From Serilophus lunatus (lineage: Eukaryota; Chordata; Aves; Passeriformes; Eurylaimidae): a stretch of DNA of 64,000 bases. Made by a program: the position numbers and the translations under genes. The notes below the pieces were generated by a model. That model was not told the origin of the DNA. It saw nothing but the letters and a program-made list of their open reading frames with translations, and did not search any database. Positions 12,704 to 26,855 of the stretch are shown piece by piece (position 1 is the stretch's first letter; every line of letters starts with the position of its first letter). Location of the stretch: contig VXBA01004182.1 in assembly GCA_013399895.1 (NCBI GenBank), forward strand, positions 195,292-259,291, in the 5' to 3' direction.

Positions 12704-14179
12704 TAATAAGGGTATTTTTCTGTGAAAGACTAATTACACTGAATAATTTTATATATGCTGGAAACATTTAGATATGTTTAATTTGTTGAAAATTTTAATA
12801 TAATTTTTCCTTGTATGTGTACCTAACTCAGGCTGTCAAATGCAAGTCTTGGAAACAAGCTCATTGTTTACAAATTTAGAATAATATTTAGTAATCCTTG
12901 GGTTCCCAGCTGATTTCAGAGGGAAAAAAAACCCCAAGATCAGGTGATATCGAGTAAAATTTCTGTATGTGCAATTGTGTATGGTCCTTAAAGAAAACTG
13001 AAAATACTAACCCATTTATCCATTATAGAATAATAAGTACAGACAGCTTTAAATTTGATCATAGCATTCATAACGAAGGTTCAAATATGAAACACAACTC
13101 CTAATAGAGTTGATATTACCATGTAACTACCCATCCACAAGACAGGATTCTTACAGTTTGTGATGATTAGGAGGCTACATCGACAATCTCCACTGTCTGA
13201 TGACTTCGTCCAAGGATTAGCAATAATTTGCCATTAAGTCTGTGAAACATTGAAATTTTTCCTTTGTTCCTTGTTTGTATGTCCTAAAGACAATATTCAT
13301 TTAGTATTTCAAGCACGGAATGCTATTAACTCTCTGGTGGTGTAGCAACAAGTATTGGCAAGGCACTTTAATATCTTGGTTTGTGACTTGCAGCCAAATA
13401 GCATGTGCAATTGTCCTCTCTTTACACTGAAATAAGCTCCTTCTTACATTCACTGTAATATCCTTCTCAGCTCGATCTTTTAGTCTCCATTTACAGAGTG
13501 CCAGTTCTGTGACTGTGTTATAAGTTACTAAACATGTTTTGCCAGATTAAGAAATTTGTTCTACTCTACTTTGAACACAGTTTTTTCCTACAGCAAAATT
13601 TAAGCTTTGGTACCAATTCAAAGAACAAAATCTCTTTTACCAAAAGTTAAACAGGTTTTTCCATATGTTGAGGCTTGATGGTAGTTTCTGGTTTATAATG
13701 CCACTGATCTTTAATTACATTCTCCAATGTAATCTTTGGCATCAACACATTTTCTTTGTCCTATTTTTCAAATCCTATCTGGAAAAAATCCTCATCTCTG
13801 AATTCTCTACTTTTCTGCACTTGATATTTGAAAGAAAAGAAATGGTGTAGGGTTCTATCTGGATCTCACCAAGAAAAAGTGCACAATAAATGGTTTAATA
13901 AAGCAGCTGCTTAAATAAGATGGGATAAAAAGAGGAATGTAGACAGTAAGAAAATCTTACACCAGTACATGCTGGATACTCTGCAAGCAAGCATGCATCA
14001 TCTGACAGACTACTGATGCACCTTCGAACAGTGTGCTGCACAGACCTTGTCCATGGAGAACTTCATTTTGGCCACTCAAGCTGTTGTATACAATTTTCTC
14101 AAAAAAAACCCCTAAGTGTATTCATCATTGGTACTATCAGACAGAATGAATGTTTTCATACAAGGAACTTCTTGCTTCA
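12704..14179. other. AT-rich non-coding DNA
   Basis: No gene, LTR or LINE piece is recognised. Confidence 0.5.
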
Positions 14180-14720
14180 CACTTAGATGAAGGCAAGATT
14201 GTGTACATCATGTAATTGCTGGTACTGAGTGGGTGGGAACTGCCTGTATGCTCCTCGGTTACAATCAACTGGCTGAGTTTGTCCTACGGCCAAGAAATTG
14301 TGTTGCATCCCACAGCCTGAAGACACACTGAACAGGCTGTGTGAACACAGCATAGGTCTGCCTGTGTTCAGGTCAACTGCAGTATGGATCACCAACTGTT
14401 TGAGGCACAGAAGGCCCCTTGTCAGATTCACCTTGTTACGTGCTTTGATCCTCATAGATTTTGCTGTTCCCAAACATATTGCAAGTTACAGATTTTATTA
14501 GGAAGCTGTTCAGACAACAGAGAGTTTCCTGACAGGCTGGGACGTTCCTTTTGATATACCACCACCCACCAGTGTAGCATAAGCATGGAGTGCACCAGCA
14601 GGTTCCTCTGTAGCAGCTGCTCATGCCGTGTGTAGGTTTCTCGAGCCTGGACTACAAGGCCCAGTATAGGGGCCTATATATATAGACTGTTTAAAGTCAC
14701 CAGCTCTTCAGTACAATGTC
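14180..14720 (-). mobile_element. Possible ERV LTR, minus strand
   Basis: This stretch is richer in GC than its surroundings. On the minus strand it has a TATATATAGG box (14675-14684) followed about 180 bp later by AATAAA (14494-14499), the layout of an LTR R region. Minus-strand open frames of 62 and 96 codons overlap it but match nothing I recognise. No clear TG...CA ends or target-site duplication were found. A processed pseudogene remains possible. Confidence 0.35.
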
Positions 14721-17700
14721 TTCTTCAAAGCTCCTAATACAGTTAACTGAGAAGGAATCTCTTCTGCTGCATTTCCTCTTAACACCATTCTTCTGGTAAC
14801 TTCTGGTTTTTACTCACGGCATTAGGAATGGAGGCATCCAATAAGAAAAACATGTCTTTAATAAGGAAACAATTGTTGCAAAGTCCCCAACCACATAAGG
14901 AAAGAAACAGCAGGGTTATCTGGCAAAACAGAACTAGCTAGTGCTAGTAAAATATTTCTGTGAAATGTTTTTCTGCTGGAAAATCTTACTTCAATTAAAT
15001 AAATATGGGAACATTTGCAGGGATGTTCTTGTAGGAATGTGTGAATTGCAATGACATTATCTCTATGGCAGGGAAAAAGACTTGAAATGGTAAATTTGAA
15101 GCAACCTTCTGTTTCTACTTGTTGCTTGAAGTGCATAGGTTTCTTAAGATGGAGAACACTTTCAAAATATTCCTTTGAATATTTAAAGATGAATCGGTAG
15201 TATTGTCAGAATTGAAGGGTAATTGTATATAAATTGCTCTTAAGTCCCCTTTTTCAAATGATTTCAAATTTTTTTCTTTTATATTCTATTTTCTTTAAAG
15301 ACAATTAACCAGGCACAAATATTGGGTAACGACAGAATCACCTTATTTTAAGCGATGAACACCCTCAGAATGCCAGCTCTTTTGGTTAAGTCCAGATACT
15401 TTAGCCAAGACTTGCCATACTTCCTCCTAGATCTGTAAAGTAGGCCAAAAATCTCACAAGAGCAAGCTAAGAACAGCCATTCAAAACATGATAGTATATA
15501 TAGAAAAAATCACTTATGGAAAGTAAGTTATGAAAAGTGAAACAGTGGCCAAGCAGGAAGTAAAAGGGGAAGAAAACCAACTGAAAACCATTTGGCATAT
15601 ACCAAAACAAGTACTAATCTCAAGAAGCTGGAAAATTTTTAGCCTTAATAAGGAACACTGATGTTAGCAGATTGGTAGCTTCATACTAAGAGAACTTTTG
15701 AGCATAGGATAAATGCGTGGATGCTTTAGAGTTGTGTGATTTACATAGAGAGAACCTGTGAAATCCAAATTGCATTGTCATGAAAATTCTATAAAAGCGT
15801 TCATACACTTAAAGAGAAAATGAAAGGAAATCTCTGTAAAAAGATAGGTTTATTATTATTATTATCATTCATACTCTAAAAAGAAAGACCGTCTTAAATT
15901 AGACAAGGGACTGTTTGAGAGGAAAGAAAGTTGTTTTGAAGGAATGTGACAAAGCTGTTAATATGTATCAACTCACAAATGTGGAATACTGATGGAAATT
16001 TCAACCTATACTTCAGCTTTCTGTATGCCAAGGAAGGCACTCAGCAGTTACCACAGCAAGTCAAGCATGTAGATATTTTCAACAGGATGATAGAGGTGAC
16101 ATACCAGCACAGTGGTAAAAAGAATGCTGTTCCTAGCCACAATCTATACATATTGTTAACACCAAAACAGTCTTAGGGCTGCTGGAGTAGTTTTTGAAAT
16201 GCTTTACAAAATTGAAGCACACATTTAAAGATTTCTGCAAGAGAAGGATTTTTTTTTCATTAGTCAACAAGAAAACTGTAGTGGATTATTAAAATATGAA
16301 AACGCTATTTTTTTAAGGGAGTTCAGAGAAAAGTATCAGTGAGCAGAAGGCCAAAGAAACTGGAAAAAAAAAAGATTAAAAGAGGAAATTGCAAACATGA
16401 TCAGGCATTCCCAAGAGACTTTGCACTTGAATCCTTATAAAATAATTTTATCTCGAAGCTGCTGTTACAACCATGTGTAAAGGAAAGGCTTAGTGTACAC
16501 TCAACCAATTACGCCTTCAAGTACTTACTTCAGTAGCTTGGTTTTCTTTTAACAGTTTTGATTTAGCTATGAATTTGTGAAACCCAAAAGGGGCCTTTTG
16601 TATGTCTTTTCTTTTCTTGATGTGTTTCTTTAGGGTCTTAATTAGAAATTATGCTGTGGACAACTCTGAGAAGTATGTCCAGGAAGTATGGCAAAATCTG
16701 CTTGAAGAGCTGACCTTTCCCTTTTCACTCCATCGACTACAATCTTTGCACTAACATTCAACATTAATTTAAAGACTGGAGTTAAACACATGTGTAGAAA
16801 GTTATTAATAAATATTTCTAGATCAAATATTGATGCTGCATACGTAAGTACAAAAAACAGAGTGGCAAAATGAAGCTTCAGAATTCTGTCTGTACTTCTG
16901 CAGTACAAGCAGCATGGGAAAAAATTGCTTATCTGCTTTCTAACATCCCACTAAGTAGCCTCAACAAGAGGTATAAAGGATTTTGGGAGGAATTTGCAGT
17001 CATAAAGGATTCTCAGTGGAGAGTCAAAGTAATGTTTCACACGGCTTAGAGCCCTGAAAAAACCTGCATATCATGGATGAGCTTTCTGGAATTCAGAATG
17101 TATGTTGTCAAGTGCGAGGCAGATTAAAGTGTTTAAAAGGTATAAATGTGTCTTCAAATTTTGCTAGCTCTTATTTCCTTATGGATGTTCAGTTCTAATC
17201 ATGACCTTCATCACATGTATTTGGAATTTAACATGCATCCAGTCTTACATTTGAGGTAACTATTCACAGAATATTTCTATGGCCTTGCATTGCAAGACTC
17301 AATGTCAGACATTGTATTTCCTATACATAACACTATTAGAAAGGGTCATAAACATTCAGTTAGAGATTCTATTGATAATCTTATGCATATACTATACAAT
17401 TGCATAAAAATATTAATTTGACATTTTATGTTGAAATATAGTAAGATCTTTATTCTTTATTCCATATCCATTCTTCCTTCTTCACTCCAGATAAGGACAT
17501 TGATTTCTTTGCAAAAGTGGAGACAAAGCATCTAGCAAGCTGAAGGACATTCAGTTTCTCTTTCTTTTTCTTTTTTTTTTTTTTAATTTAAATTAAAAAT
17601 AAAATTTCATAATCTATCTAAAAGTGTAATGACTTTCTAAAAAGATAAAGCTTTCAGAATACCACTTCTCAGTAGCAAAAATTTTAGCTTTAAATTTTTG

Positions 17701-18516
17701 TAACAAAATAATTTTTACTGACTTCCACCATCATTTTAAGACCCATTCAGTTCATAAGATATATATGTTTCCTACCTCTGAAAAATCAATGTAAATACAT
17801 CAGCTCTGGCAGGTTGTTATCAATGTTTCACAGAACATAAAATCAACCTAAAGGATAACCTTCCAAAACTCAGAGGAAAAGACACACTTTTAAATTTGCC
17901 TGTCAGTCTATCTCAAAGGAGACAAAGCTGGGAAAAACGTCTTTAAATGTGATGGTCTCCTATGATCTGTTTCTAAAATTGTGTTTCCCATTGGATAGAT
18001 CTTTTATCAGAACAAGAGAAAGCTTTATACTGTCTTGCCTGACAGTGAAGCTTATGCTTTATATGACTTGATACAAGGGTTATCTCATTTAATCTACCCT
18101 GTGATCAGCAACCTGTTTCTCCCATGGGGCTCTTCAAAAGTGGCTAGTACCGAAAACATGAGAGGAAAATAAAGTACTTGAAGCATTTTTTTACATTCTT
18201 CTGTACTGCCTCCATCTTTCTTATCTGTCTTGTATGAAGGAATCATAATTTCAAACCACATAGAATGTAGAAGAGGCCAGTCTGTGGTTCAGCACATTCA
18301 TGTCTAGTACTTTTTCTACATAGCTATCTTCATTGTGCATCCAAGGAGAAGAAAGGTGCGTTGTAATTCAGTATATTGTATATCAAAGGATGTCTTTCAA
18401 AATGTGTATGATATAGTTCCCTGTTCTGTCTCCTAGGAAACTTTCTTAATATGATACTGAATAATAAGAAGGCTGTTTTTAATTTTAACCTATCACAATG
18501 CAGCTGGATATTAACT
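14721..18516. other. AT-rich non-coding DNA
   Basis: About 3.8 kb with no recognised repeat or exon. Open frames are short and without motifs. A run of T (about 17570-17584) and an ATT repeat (about 15852-15866) are the only simple repeats noted. Confidence 0.5.
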
Positions 18517-18564
18517 GGGGGGGGGGGGGGNNNNNNNNNNATTGTGGTGGGGGGGGGGGGGGGG
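18517..18564. other. Assembly gap inside a G homopolymer
   Basis: G14 (18517-18530), then ten Ns (18531-18540), then ATTGTGGT and G16 (18549-18564). The gap sits in a long G-rich tract whose true length is unknown. On the RNA or single strand, such a tract can form G-quadruplexes. Confidence 0.95.
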
Positions 18565-21500
18565 AAAGAATAAAAGGAAAATTAAGCAAGATTTCCCTTT
18601 TATCTTAGGCCACATTCAGAGGAATAGATTTGACTTATTTAATCTAGAGATGGATGTTCAAGAAAAGGGGCAGAATGGTTTGTTGTTCTTGTACATTGGT
18701 GGGGATAAGAAGCACTGGATTATGTCACATATCTTTCTGTAATACTAGTGGTACAGAAGACACAGCCCTCTGATCTTTCTGAATACTGTGAACTACAGAT
18801 GTTGCGTGGTAACTTCTGAAAACTTGGTATTTGTATTAACAAGTTCTGTTGGCTGCACTGAAATGAAAATTATATCCATTAGCAATATGCAGCAGGATTC
18901 AGAGAATTTCTTTTGAAAGGAAAGATTTATCATCCTTTCAGTCACAGTGTCAGTTATAGATATTTTTCCTTCTGCATTTCTCTGACTTCATGGCACCTAG
19001 TCATCTGTGCCTAGCATCGGGAAAATTTAGAGTACCTACAACCACTATTTTGCACTCAAAGAGAGTCTCTTCCAAGACTTTGGAGTAGGAGCTGATGGAG
19101 AGACTCTTCTGAGGAGGAATACAGGGAAGAATGATGTGGGAAATCAATGACTGAGAGATAAGCTGAGCTGAATGCATTCAGGTAATGTGCCCTCATAGAA
19201 CTAAATCTGAAACTAATGTTGACAGAAATAACACACTTTAACTGATGATGATCAATCCTGAATAATGGCTATATAATGAGAAGTCTGTGGAATCCCAAAT
19301 AATATAATTTACAATGCTCTGGAAGCACGAGAGAGTCTGAAATGAGGGAGAAATACCCAGGTATCACCAACATTAGCTTGTGACTTCTATTCCAACTGAA
19401 CTGGCTTTAACACTTTAAAACCACCTGTGCTATAGCGTACATGTGCACATTGTAGGATCTTCTGAACATGTTCAGTATCCATTGCACTTTTTAGAGTCTA
19501 GATGGATGGTAGTGGAATCTTTACAGTGCACCAGTTGATGCACTGGATAAATATTACCACAGCTTCTTGTTATTCTGAATATGGAATTTTCTTCCCTTAC
19601 CATGAAAAAAAAAAAAATAACTGAAAATAAGCCTACCTTAAGGTAATTCAAGATTTTTTTCCAAAACAAACATATTTTATTTGCAAAATTACACAAATAC
19701 AAGTATTTCTCCTCTCCAGTATCTTCAGTTTTCTGCTAATTTTATTTTTCATTCATGCAGTGTAAAGTTATCAGATTTAAGTACCCATTAGCTACCAGAA
19801 TTTGTAACCAGCTATGGCATGAAATAAAATAAAGTCTCAAAGTCTCAATTTTCTTCTCAGTGCTAATGCTTTTGGCTGTCCCATGTGAGCTGTTAGTATG
19901 ATGAATAAACATGCATTGAATTGATTCATTAGGATGGAACTATAGATCTCTCCTGATGTCTCCTTTATTCTGTGCAAAAGAGGCTTCATTGTTTATATAT
20001 ATTTGGTTGTTACAGCTGTGATGTTGCAAAGCAAAACAAAGTGCCATACAGCACAATGCTTCTGCATATAGAAAATGCAAAAATAGGAAGCAGAAAAGAC
20101 AAACGTGATGCAATTTCAATGCTTTATCTTGCTCATTGCCAGGCACATTCATTTGGAGGGAAAGTCTTCTGCAAGTTGTGGAGTTACAATGACTTGTAGG
20201 AAATATATTTTCATCAAAAATGTGACTTAATATTTAAAGATTAACAATGCCACAGTTTAATAATTGATCTACCCTGCAATCAGATACAGGAGTATTGCAA
20301 CTATTATATCTATCACTTCTCATATGATGCTGTCTAAAACATTTTAGTCCATTAAGTGATGATCTTTAGCAGCAAACAAAATATCAAAAAGAATCTTAAT
20401 ATTTGGTCTAGTGCCTTATATTGGTTTGTCCATTTCACCAATATTTTTATAACCTTTACAAACTCTTCTGTATATTGACATAACAAGCCTCTAATTTTGA
20501 CTCAATGACTCTTGTTGACTGTTAATATCTATAGTTTCAGTTCTTAACAAATGCTACTTTCATGCTATTCATCTAGGCTTGGGTGACACAGCTTGATTAT
20601 TGTATTTCAACAGGGGGCTTATTCAGATGTAGTTGGACATTGTAAGAAACAAAAGCATTTTAAAAGTAGACTATTGCTTGTTAAACAGAATGTAAAAATG
20701 AACATCATTAATATGAACAGTGAGGAACAAGATTTCCAAAATGCTTTATAAATACAGTCATACTAAGTAAACTTAGCTTACAGCTAAAAAAGTAAATTGC
20801 TATTAGCTGCAAATGAAAAATCCTGAGATTCAGGGTGTAAAAGCTAGAATATTACTACACTACTTAATCAATGGCTGTGTTCCAATTATGCATATTACTG
20901 TGCAAAACTTTAGGATCACGAAAAATAGCATCCCAAGTGTGTCTAATAAGTATTAAAATAATGACTGAAATAATTTCCTGAACCTTCTTGATAAAATTCT
21001 TTCCTTCCATGACTTAGACCTACACCTGCTTTCCTGACTTTTTAATTTTACTTTGAACACAAAACAGTTCTTGAAACACAGGTAAGGCAATACACTGTGG
21101 AATAAGGATAATCTAATACCTTTTTTTAACTTGTTTTACAAAGTTGCAGTTAGAACAGAATCTATCCCTATGCCAGAAAATCAAACATTACATATGTGCC
21201 TCTTAAATCTTACTTATCCTGACAAGAGTTACATGGTTTGTAAGTCTTACTCAGAGATTATTTTCACTTTGAGTCTGCAGTTTTGGCAAAAAAATATTTT
21301 CACTTTGCAGATTCAATTTCCTCTCACTGTCTTCAGGCTAAACAACTAGCATCAAGGAAAGGTCTCTGTCTCTGTGTGATGGGAGGGAATGGCTTCTCAA
21401 GAGAGATGTTGGCAGCAATCTTGTTACATGATATATTAACACCTGCCCCTGGACAAGCTGACATTTTCATGCTCCTCCTTTGGAACCCACAACATTGTGG

Positions 21501-21784
21501 AGTGTATGATTTGAATAGCAGTTAGGAAGAAACCTTACTTTTTGTTTCATATGTTCTGTGGCATTTTCTTGTGCTTCCTGTGGGATTGAGCTGGAGGGAA
21601 AAGGTATGGTGGGCAGGTGCTGGAAGCCTAGACTTACAAAAGACCAACAGAAATATGAAATATCTTTCCCAGTAACCTCACCAATGCATAACAATTAGTA
21701 TATAGTTTGACACGTGTATATAGAGGATTGAGTACTGTGTACTTGTACTATATCCTGTCCTTGCCATACTGGTTTTAGGTTTAA
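18565..21784. other. AT-rich non-coding DNA
   Basis: Nothing recognised in about 3.2 kb. Confidence 0.5.
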
Positions 21785-21789
21785 TATGG

Positions 21790-22266
21790 TGTTATGGTTT
21801 AAGAATGGTATTCTCCAATTCAGTAGTTCCGTTAAAAAAACACACTGCCACCTGTTTCCCCTCTCCCTCCCAATTAAAGCAAAAAAGGTAAAGATTACAG
21901 GTTGAGAAATGAACAATTTACTGGAAACAGCAATGAGATAAGACAACAAACAGTAACAGCAACAAAATTAATAAAAAAAGTACACAAAAGAGAGTACAGA
22001 GCTTGACCCAACTGCAGCCATGCCACCCAATTTGCTGCCTCCAGTCAGGACCAGCACTACTCCACTACTCTGTCCACCACATTTGCTTCACTGGAAAGAA
22101 ACAGCCTTCTTCTCATAGATGAGAGAGACTCTCCCCAGCCCCTAGCAATGACACCAGATGGAACTGAATAACATTAGGGTCTTGACCATGCCCACAAGGC
22201 TACAGGCTCTGCCCCCGCATGTCTACTGCAAAAAAATTAACCCTGTCCTTGGCCAAAACCAGGACA
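21790..22266 (-). mobile_element. Solo ERV LTR (477 bp) with target-site duplication
   Basis: Read on the minus strand it starts TGTCCTGGTTTTGGCC and ends AACCATAACA. The flanks are tatgg (21785-21789) and tatga (22267-22271), so at least four of five bases are duplicated. The TGTCCTGGTTTTGG start followed by GGTTAATTTT is a form common in bird ERVL-type LTRs (from knowledge). No internal sequence remains. A shorter relative lies at 37155-37497. Confidence 0.8.
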
Positions 22267-22271
22267 TATGA

Positions 22272-23671
22272 CATGGATGTTTCTTACAGCAGGTAGAGAA
22301 TTCTTTGCTGCCTGTTCCTAATAGCATAACTTTTGCATTGGCTATAGCTAATTGCTTAAACAAATATCCTACACAAGCCAGGACATGTGGAAATTTCATC
22401 ATGTTTTAATTCACTTCCAAGCAGAAAAGCATATTAAAATACTTTTTACTTTTTGTTACTGTTGCAAAGCTTTCAGAAAAATTTCAAGAGATGTCCCTGA
22501 AAGACTTTCTGTCCCATATTATTGTGTTGTTGCTTCTTTTACATCAATTAATGTAAAGAGATAACAGAAGCAAAATTTCAAGAAAAAATATTTTAACCTA
22601 TTGCTAAGTCCTTTTTAATATGTTTCACATTCAGAAAATGCTTTTTGAGGTGTACAGAACCCACAACTGAATTTTAATGTTTTTTTTCAGGGATATAGAA
22701 TTTATTCATGTAAACTGAAAAGCCATAACTATTTCAAGTCAGTTAATAAGAAAGCAACAAGAAGAGCAACAAAATTTCCCTCCACACCCTTCTGTCTGTA
22801 GAATTTTTATTAAATGCTAGCCCAGGTAACTACTTCTTGTTTGCAGATATGGAAGTATAGAAGTGATCATAAAGAAAATAGCCATTAAAGGAGGACAAAA
22901 ATGACCAAGAAAATATGGTAATAATATATCAGTTATACAAGTTTCAATGGTGTACATTCCAGCAATAGTAATTATGCTTCTCTGCAGAAATGGAAGGAAA
23001 AAGGAAGCAGGAATCTTGACAAAGGTCTGAATATAGACGCTCACCATTAATCAAACAGGTTACCACTTGCATTAAGCCAGAAATACTTCATATTTTAATC
23101 TTGTTCTCCAACATCTATCCAGTCAGCTGTCTGCACAATGCAATTGCCAAAAACATACAAGTCAGTACTAGATAAAATATATAGGAATCTAATTGAGTTG
23201 TAAAACATTAATAAGTACAAACGAGCACTGTTAAGACCTTTTTCTTTCAAAGAAGGGAGGAGATTTTTTTATTGTTCTGATGCTGGTTGTGCAAGAGGAG
23301 AAATAAGGGCAGGGAATCTGAAGAATTTCTTCTTAATTGTTGCTATCTAATTCTGAAGCATATATGATTTCAAGTCTGCCTTACTGGTAGCTTAAGTAAC
23401 GCTAAGTCTTGTCAGGTTGGTCCTTTCTTCCTAAAAAACCTGCCTGTATTCTAAAAGGCAGAAAAGGAACTTATTCTGCCTCAAACACTATCTGCCTTGC
23501 ACATAGTCAGAATGGAGGCAAAAAGAAAGTCTGTGATACTTCCTACACTGCAAAGTTGTCCTTTGTGTGAATGAAGCGACAAAGCACTAGGAAGGCTCTC
23601 TTGCACAGCAGTATCCACAGTTATACATGACCCTTTTTGGGAAAATCCTTGCCAAAAAAGATATCCAGCTG
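22272..23671. other. AT-rich non-coding DNA
   Basis: No gene or repeat recognised. The part from about 23480 to 23671 continues an open frame out of the adjacent CR1 but no longer looks like CR1. Confidence 0.5.
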
Positions 23672-24020
23672 GCCACATTCTTCCTAATACAGGCCAGGAT
23701 GCCATTGGCCTTTTTGGCCACGTGGCACACTGCTGACTCATGTTCAGCCTGCTGTTAACCAGCACCCCCAGGTCCTTCTCTGCTGGGCCACTTTCCAGTA
23801 ACTCTGACCTGTAGCACTGGTTGTTGTGATCCCAGTGTAGGATCAGGAACTTGGTCTTACTGAACCTTAAATCATTTGTCCCATCGCATTTATCTAGTCT
23901 GTTCAGAGCCCTCTGCAAGGCCTTACCCTCCAGCAGATCAATACCTGCACCCTACTTTGGTGTCACTCATGAATTAACTAAAGGTGGATTCAATCTCCCT
24001 ATGCACATCATCAATGTCAA
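23672..24020 (-). mobile_element. CR1 LINE fragment, C-terminal reverse-transcriptase region
   Basis: The minus-strand frame encodes the CR1 ORF2 segment with ESGPAEKDLGVLVNSRLNMS and QQCA, a hallmark of bird CR1 elements. The 3' end is missing: similarity stops near 23672, before the 3' untranslated region and octamer tail. CR1 copies are usually cut at the 5' end, so the missing 3' end points to a later deletion or rearrangement. Confidence 0.85.
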
Positions 24021-24405
24021 TTAATCAATATCAATCAGTCAGCAACACTTGATAAGCTTAATGCCAATCATGATGCAACAGACAACAGATGGAATAATAT
24101 ATCCCATTATTTTAATACTACTCAAGCAACTAGTTCTTGCTGCTCGGCAGGTTGGTTTTTTTCAGATATGTTAACCAAGTCTGAGAATTATCTACTGATT
24201 ACTCAAGTGGTTATTGATAATTTTGTTCCCTTTTTATTGTAATATTTGTGCTATTTTTTAAAAGAATTGAGCCATTAGGCAACAGAATACGGGAAAGTAT
24301 TTTGTTCATAGAATTGGACTGTCTGAATTTTGTTTTTAGAATAGTAGAAAATGGATCTTGAAAAACACTTTGAAAATCCACTCTGAGACGTTATCATTTT
24401 GCCAA
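24021..24405. other. AT-rich non-coding DNA
   Basis: No feature recognised. Confidence 0.5.
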
Positions 24406-24467
24406 AATAGGTTGGATAAGATGATCCTTGAGGTGCTTTTCCAAGATATTATTCTATGATTCTACCA
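24406..24467 (+). mobile_element. CR1 LINE 3' tail, very short
   Basis: About 60 bp with AGGTTGGATAAGATGATCCT, then a diverged TTTTCCAA motif, ending ATTCTATGATTCTA. This is the extreme 3' end of a CR1 copy on the plus strand, with its terminal octamer repeat. Confidence 0.8.
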
Positions 24468-26855
24468 TGTAATCTAGCATGCCAATACCAATGTTAATTA
24501 ATGTTTATTTGTAAATAATATTTAATTTTACTCAAAAATGTTAATTTATTAATTTGTTGGACTAAAAGTCTATCAGTTATTTAAAACACCATGTCTTTCA
24601 TGCTGTTTCCTCCATAAATCTAGGATTTGGCTTGCATTTCAAGCAAAAATTTTATCCAAACTATGGATTGTTTTCTCTTCAGGAAAAAAAATTAGAATAT
24701 GCGTTGGTTGGCAAATGATACATTTCCATCATAATTTTCTCTGGAATCTGTCCATTAGCTCAAAAGGAAGAATTAGCATTGTCCTCCTGCTTGGCAAAGG
24801 AAATTAATTAGGATCAGAAACTTTTTTGTCTCAACTATTGCAGAGCTTCCACAATTGCAGCATGAAAAATCAGAGACGCAGACACATGTACATACACCAT
24901 CCATTAATGAAAACAGAACCCACAGAATATTTTGATCTCAAAACCACTGTTTTGCCCAGCTTACTCAGAAAAGGTCAGTATGTATGCATTCCATTCTTTT
25001 ATTAGCTTGTGCATGGTATCTGGATATTTTGGTCAAGAAAGATGGCAAGCAGAGAACAGATGTTGCAGCTCCCTTCAGACTTCCCACAGAATGAGCATTC
25101 AAACTCAATACACATAGATTCCCCAAAAGAGCAATGAACTGATAGTGATGACCACAGTTATCACACAAAGGTGAAGATTCTTTCTTTCAGTCAACAGCAG
25201 TAGCAAACTGCTGCCCTCTCAAGCAAAGTTCATAAAGACTAAGCTATGAGCCACTAAGCTATGAGCCACCAGAGTACCATCCAGCCTCTAGGCTGCAATC
25301 CTCTTTGATAAGCTGCAACAAGCGCTGTCCATTACTTCAGGTGGTCCATGCTCTCCAGCTCTGTGCACTCCCATAGTGGTAAGCAGAAAATAGCACTTCT
25401 GCTAAGGAGGAGACAATTCTGTTTCTGAAGGGTTCTGGTGCTCACATCTTAGCTATATTTAAATTAGCCAGGCAGTAAAATATTCATGGATATTTCCTTC
25501 AAAAAATAAAGTTATGCATTTAGAAAGAAATTATTTGCTGGAATGAGTTAAAAATGAAGATAACAATTGCAAACATTACAGAAGGAACAAAGAAATACAA
25601 TGCATTGAAGGAATAAAATGCTTTCTGACAAATTAAATTAAATACACTACAACAAAGAAATGAAATAAAGTATCTGACAGAGATTTATGTAAGGGATCAA
25701 AAAGTCCAGTAAAATGGGCTGCAATGTCATAAACTTTGACCCATAGAAAGCAATTAATGTGATACTAGAGTCAGCGGGGTTTATGACAAAATTTAACCTC
25801 TCTGACCCAGAGAGATGAAAATAATGACCAGAATTTCAGAGGTCATAAAATAATTCAAGTCCTAAATACTCTGTCAGGCACTGTGAAGGTTCAATTCATA
25901 TCAAAGTCAGAGGAAACTGAGGTCATTCAGGGCTAGACACTCAAAGGTATTTAAAAACTTAACTCTCCTTCCCCTCCCAACCCCAGCAGTGCTTGTGCTT
26001 TTCTATATCTGATCATGAAAATCATGTGAGATTAGATTCTCTAACATTAGTAAGATTTTATTAGCAAGCAGTAAGCAACAGCCTGACCGCTGTTGGATAG
26101 GTAATAAATAGGACTTGATTGTACTTGATTGTTTTTTCATCAAAAAATGAAAGGTGAAAAAATGACCTGTTGACCAATGCACCTTTGAAATGTTTTAAGT
26201 TTTTTGACTTAGAAGATATTTTAGAGATACAACCATGGTAACAACTAAACTGTATCAAATCTCTGTTCTGAAAGTGACTTGTGTTCAGTTTCACTTTAAA
26301 AATGAGTGAATATGGACTTTTTTAAGTCAGTGTGTTCATACAGAAACAATATTTTTTGTTCTACTACTGCAGTACAGTGTTTCCTTTTCCTTCTCTGTTC
26401 TTCCACAAGGTCTCGGAAAGAAGAAAGATGAAAAACAAGTATGATCTGTGAAAAACACGGTGGCACCAAGTATACAACTAGTAGCATTATGTAGAATCTC
26501 TTCTATCTAGGGAACATAACACTCTTCAGAAGTGCTTTAGCTAAACTTTGCTTTGACACTTTGCTCAGGCGTCTTACTCATTTGCAGGAGTGTTCTGAAT
26601 ATATTCTTCCAGATTTGTTACAGATAACTTCAAGTCATTTTGTTTCTTTTTCCTTTTGTTTCACTCTCTTTAAAAAGAATGAATATAGATATCACAAGGA
26701 GACTTGCAGAAATTATAACGTATTTGCACTTTATTTTGACACCTTTGGAAACAGAATTTGTTTCTCACACTAATTCACATTCTTCATCTCTGTTTCTTCT
26801 TGAAATATTCATCCACTTCCATATTTTTTGCTGGAAAATTCTTCCAGTAGGCCAG
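24468..26855. other. AT-rich non-coding DNA with a small tandem duplication
   Basis: No gene recognised. A 15-bp unit (ACTAAGCTATGAGCC) is duplicated in tandem at 25238-25267. Confidence 0.5.

Noticed and set aside
14183..14473. A possible mitochondrial insertion or protein-coding exon at 14.2-14.5 kb
   Set aside because: No mitochondrial gene text was recognised, and the TATA and AATAAA arrangement fits an LTR better.
23481..23671. Extension of the CR1 coding frame below 23672
   Set aside because: The frame stays open, but its residues no longer resemble CR1. It is treated as chance read-through.
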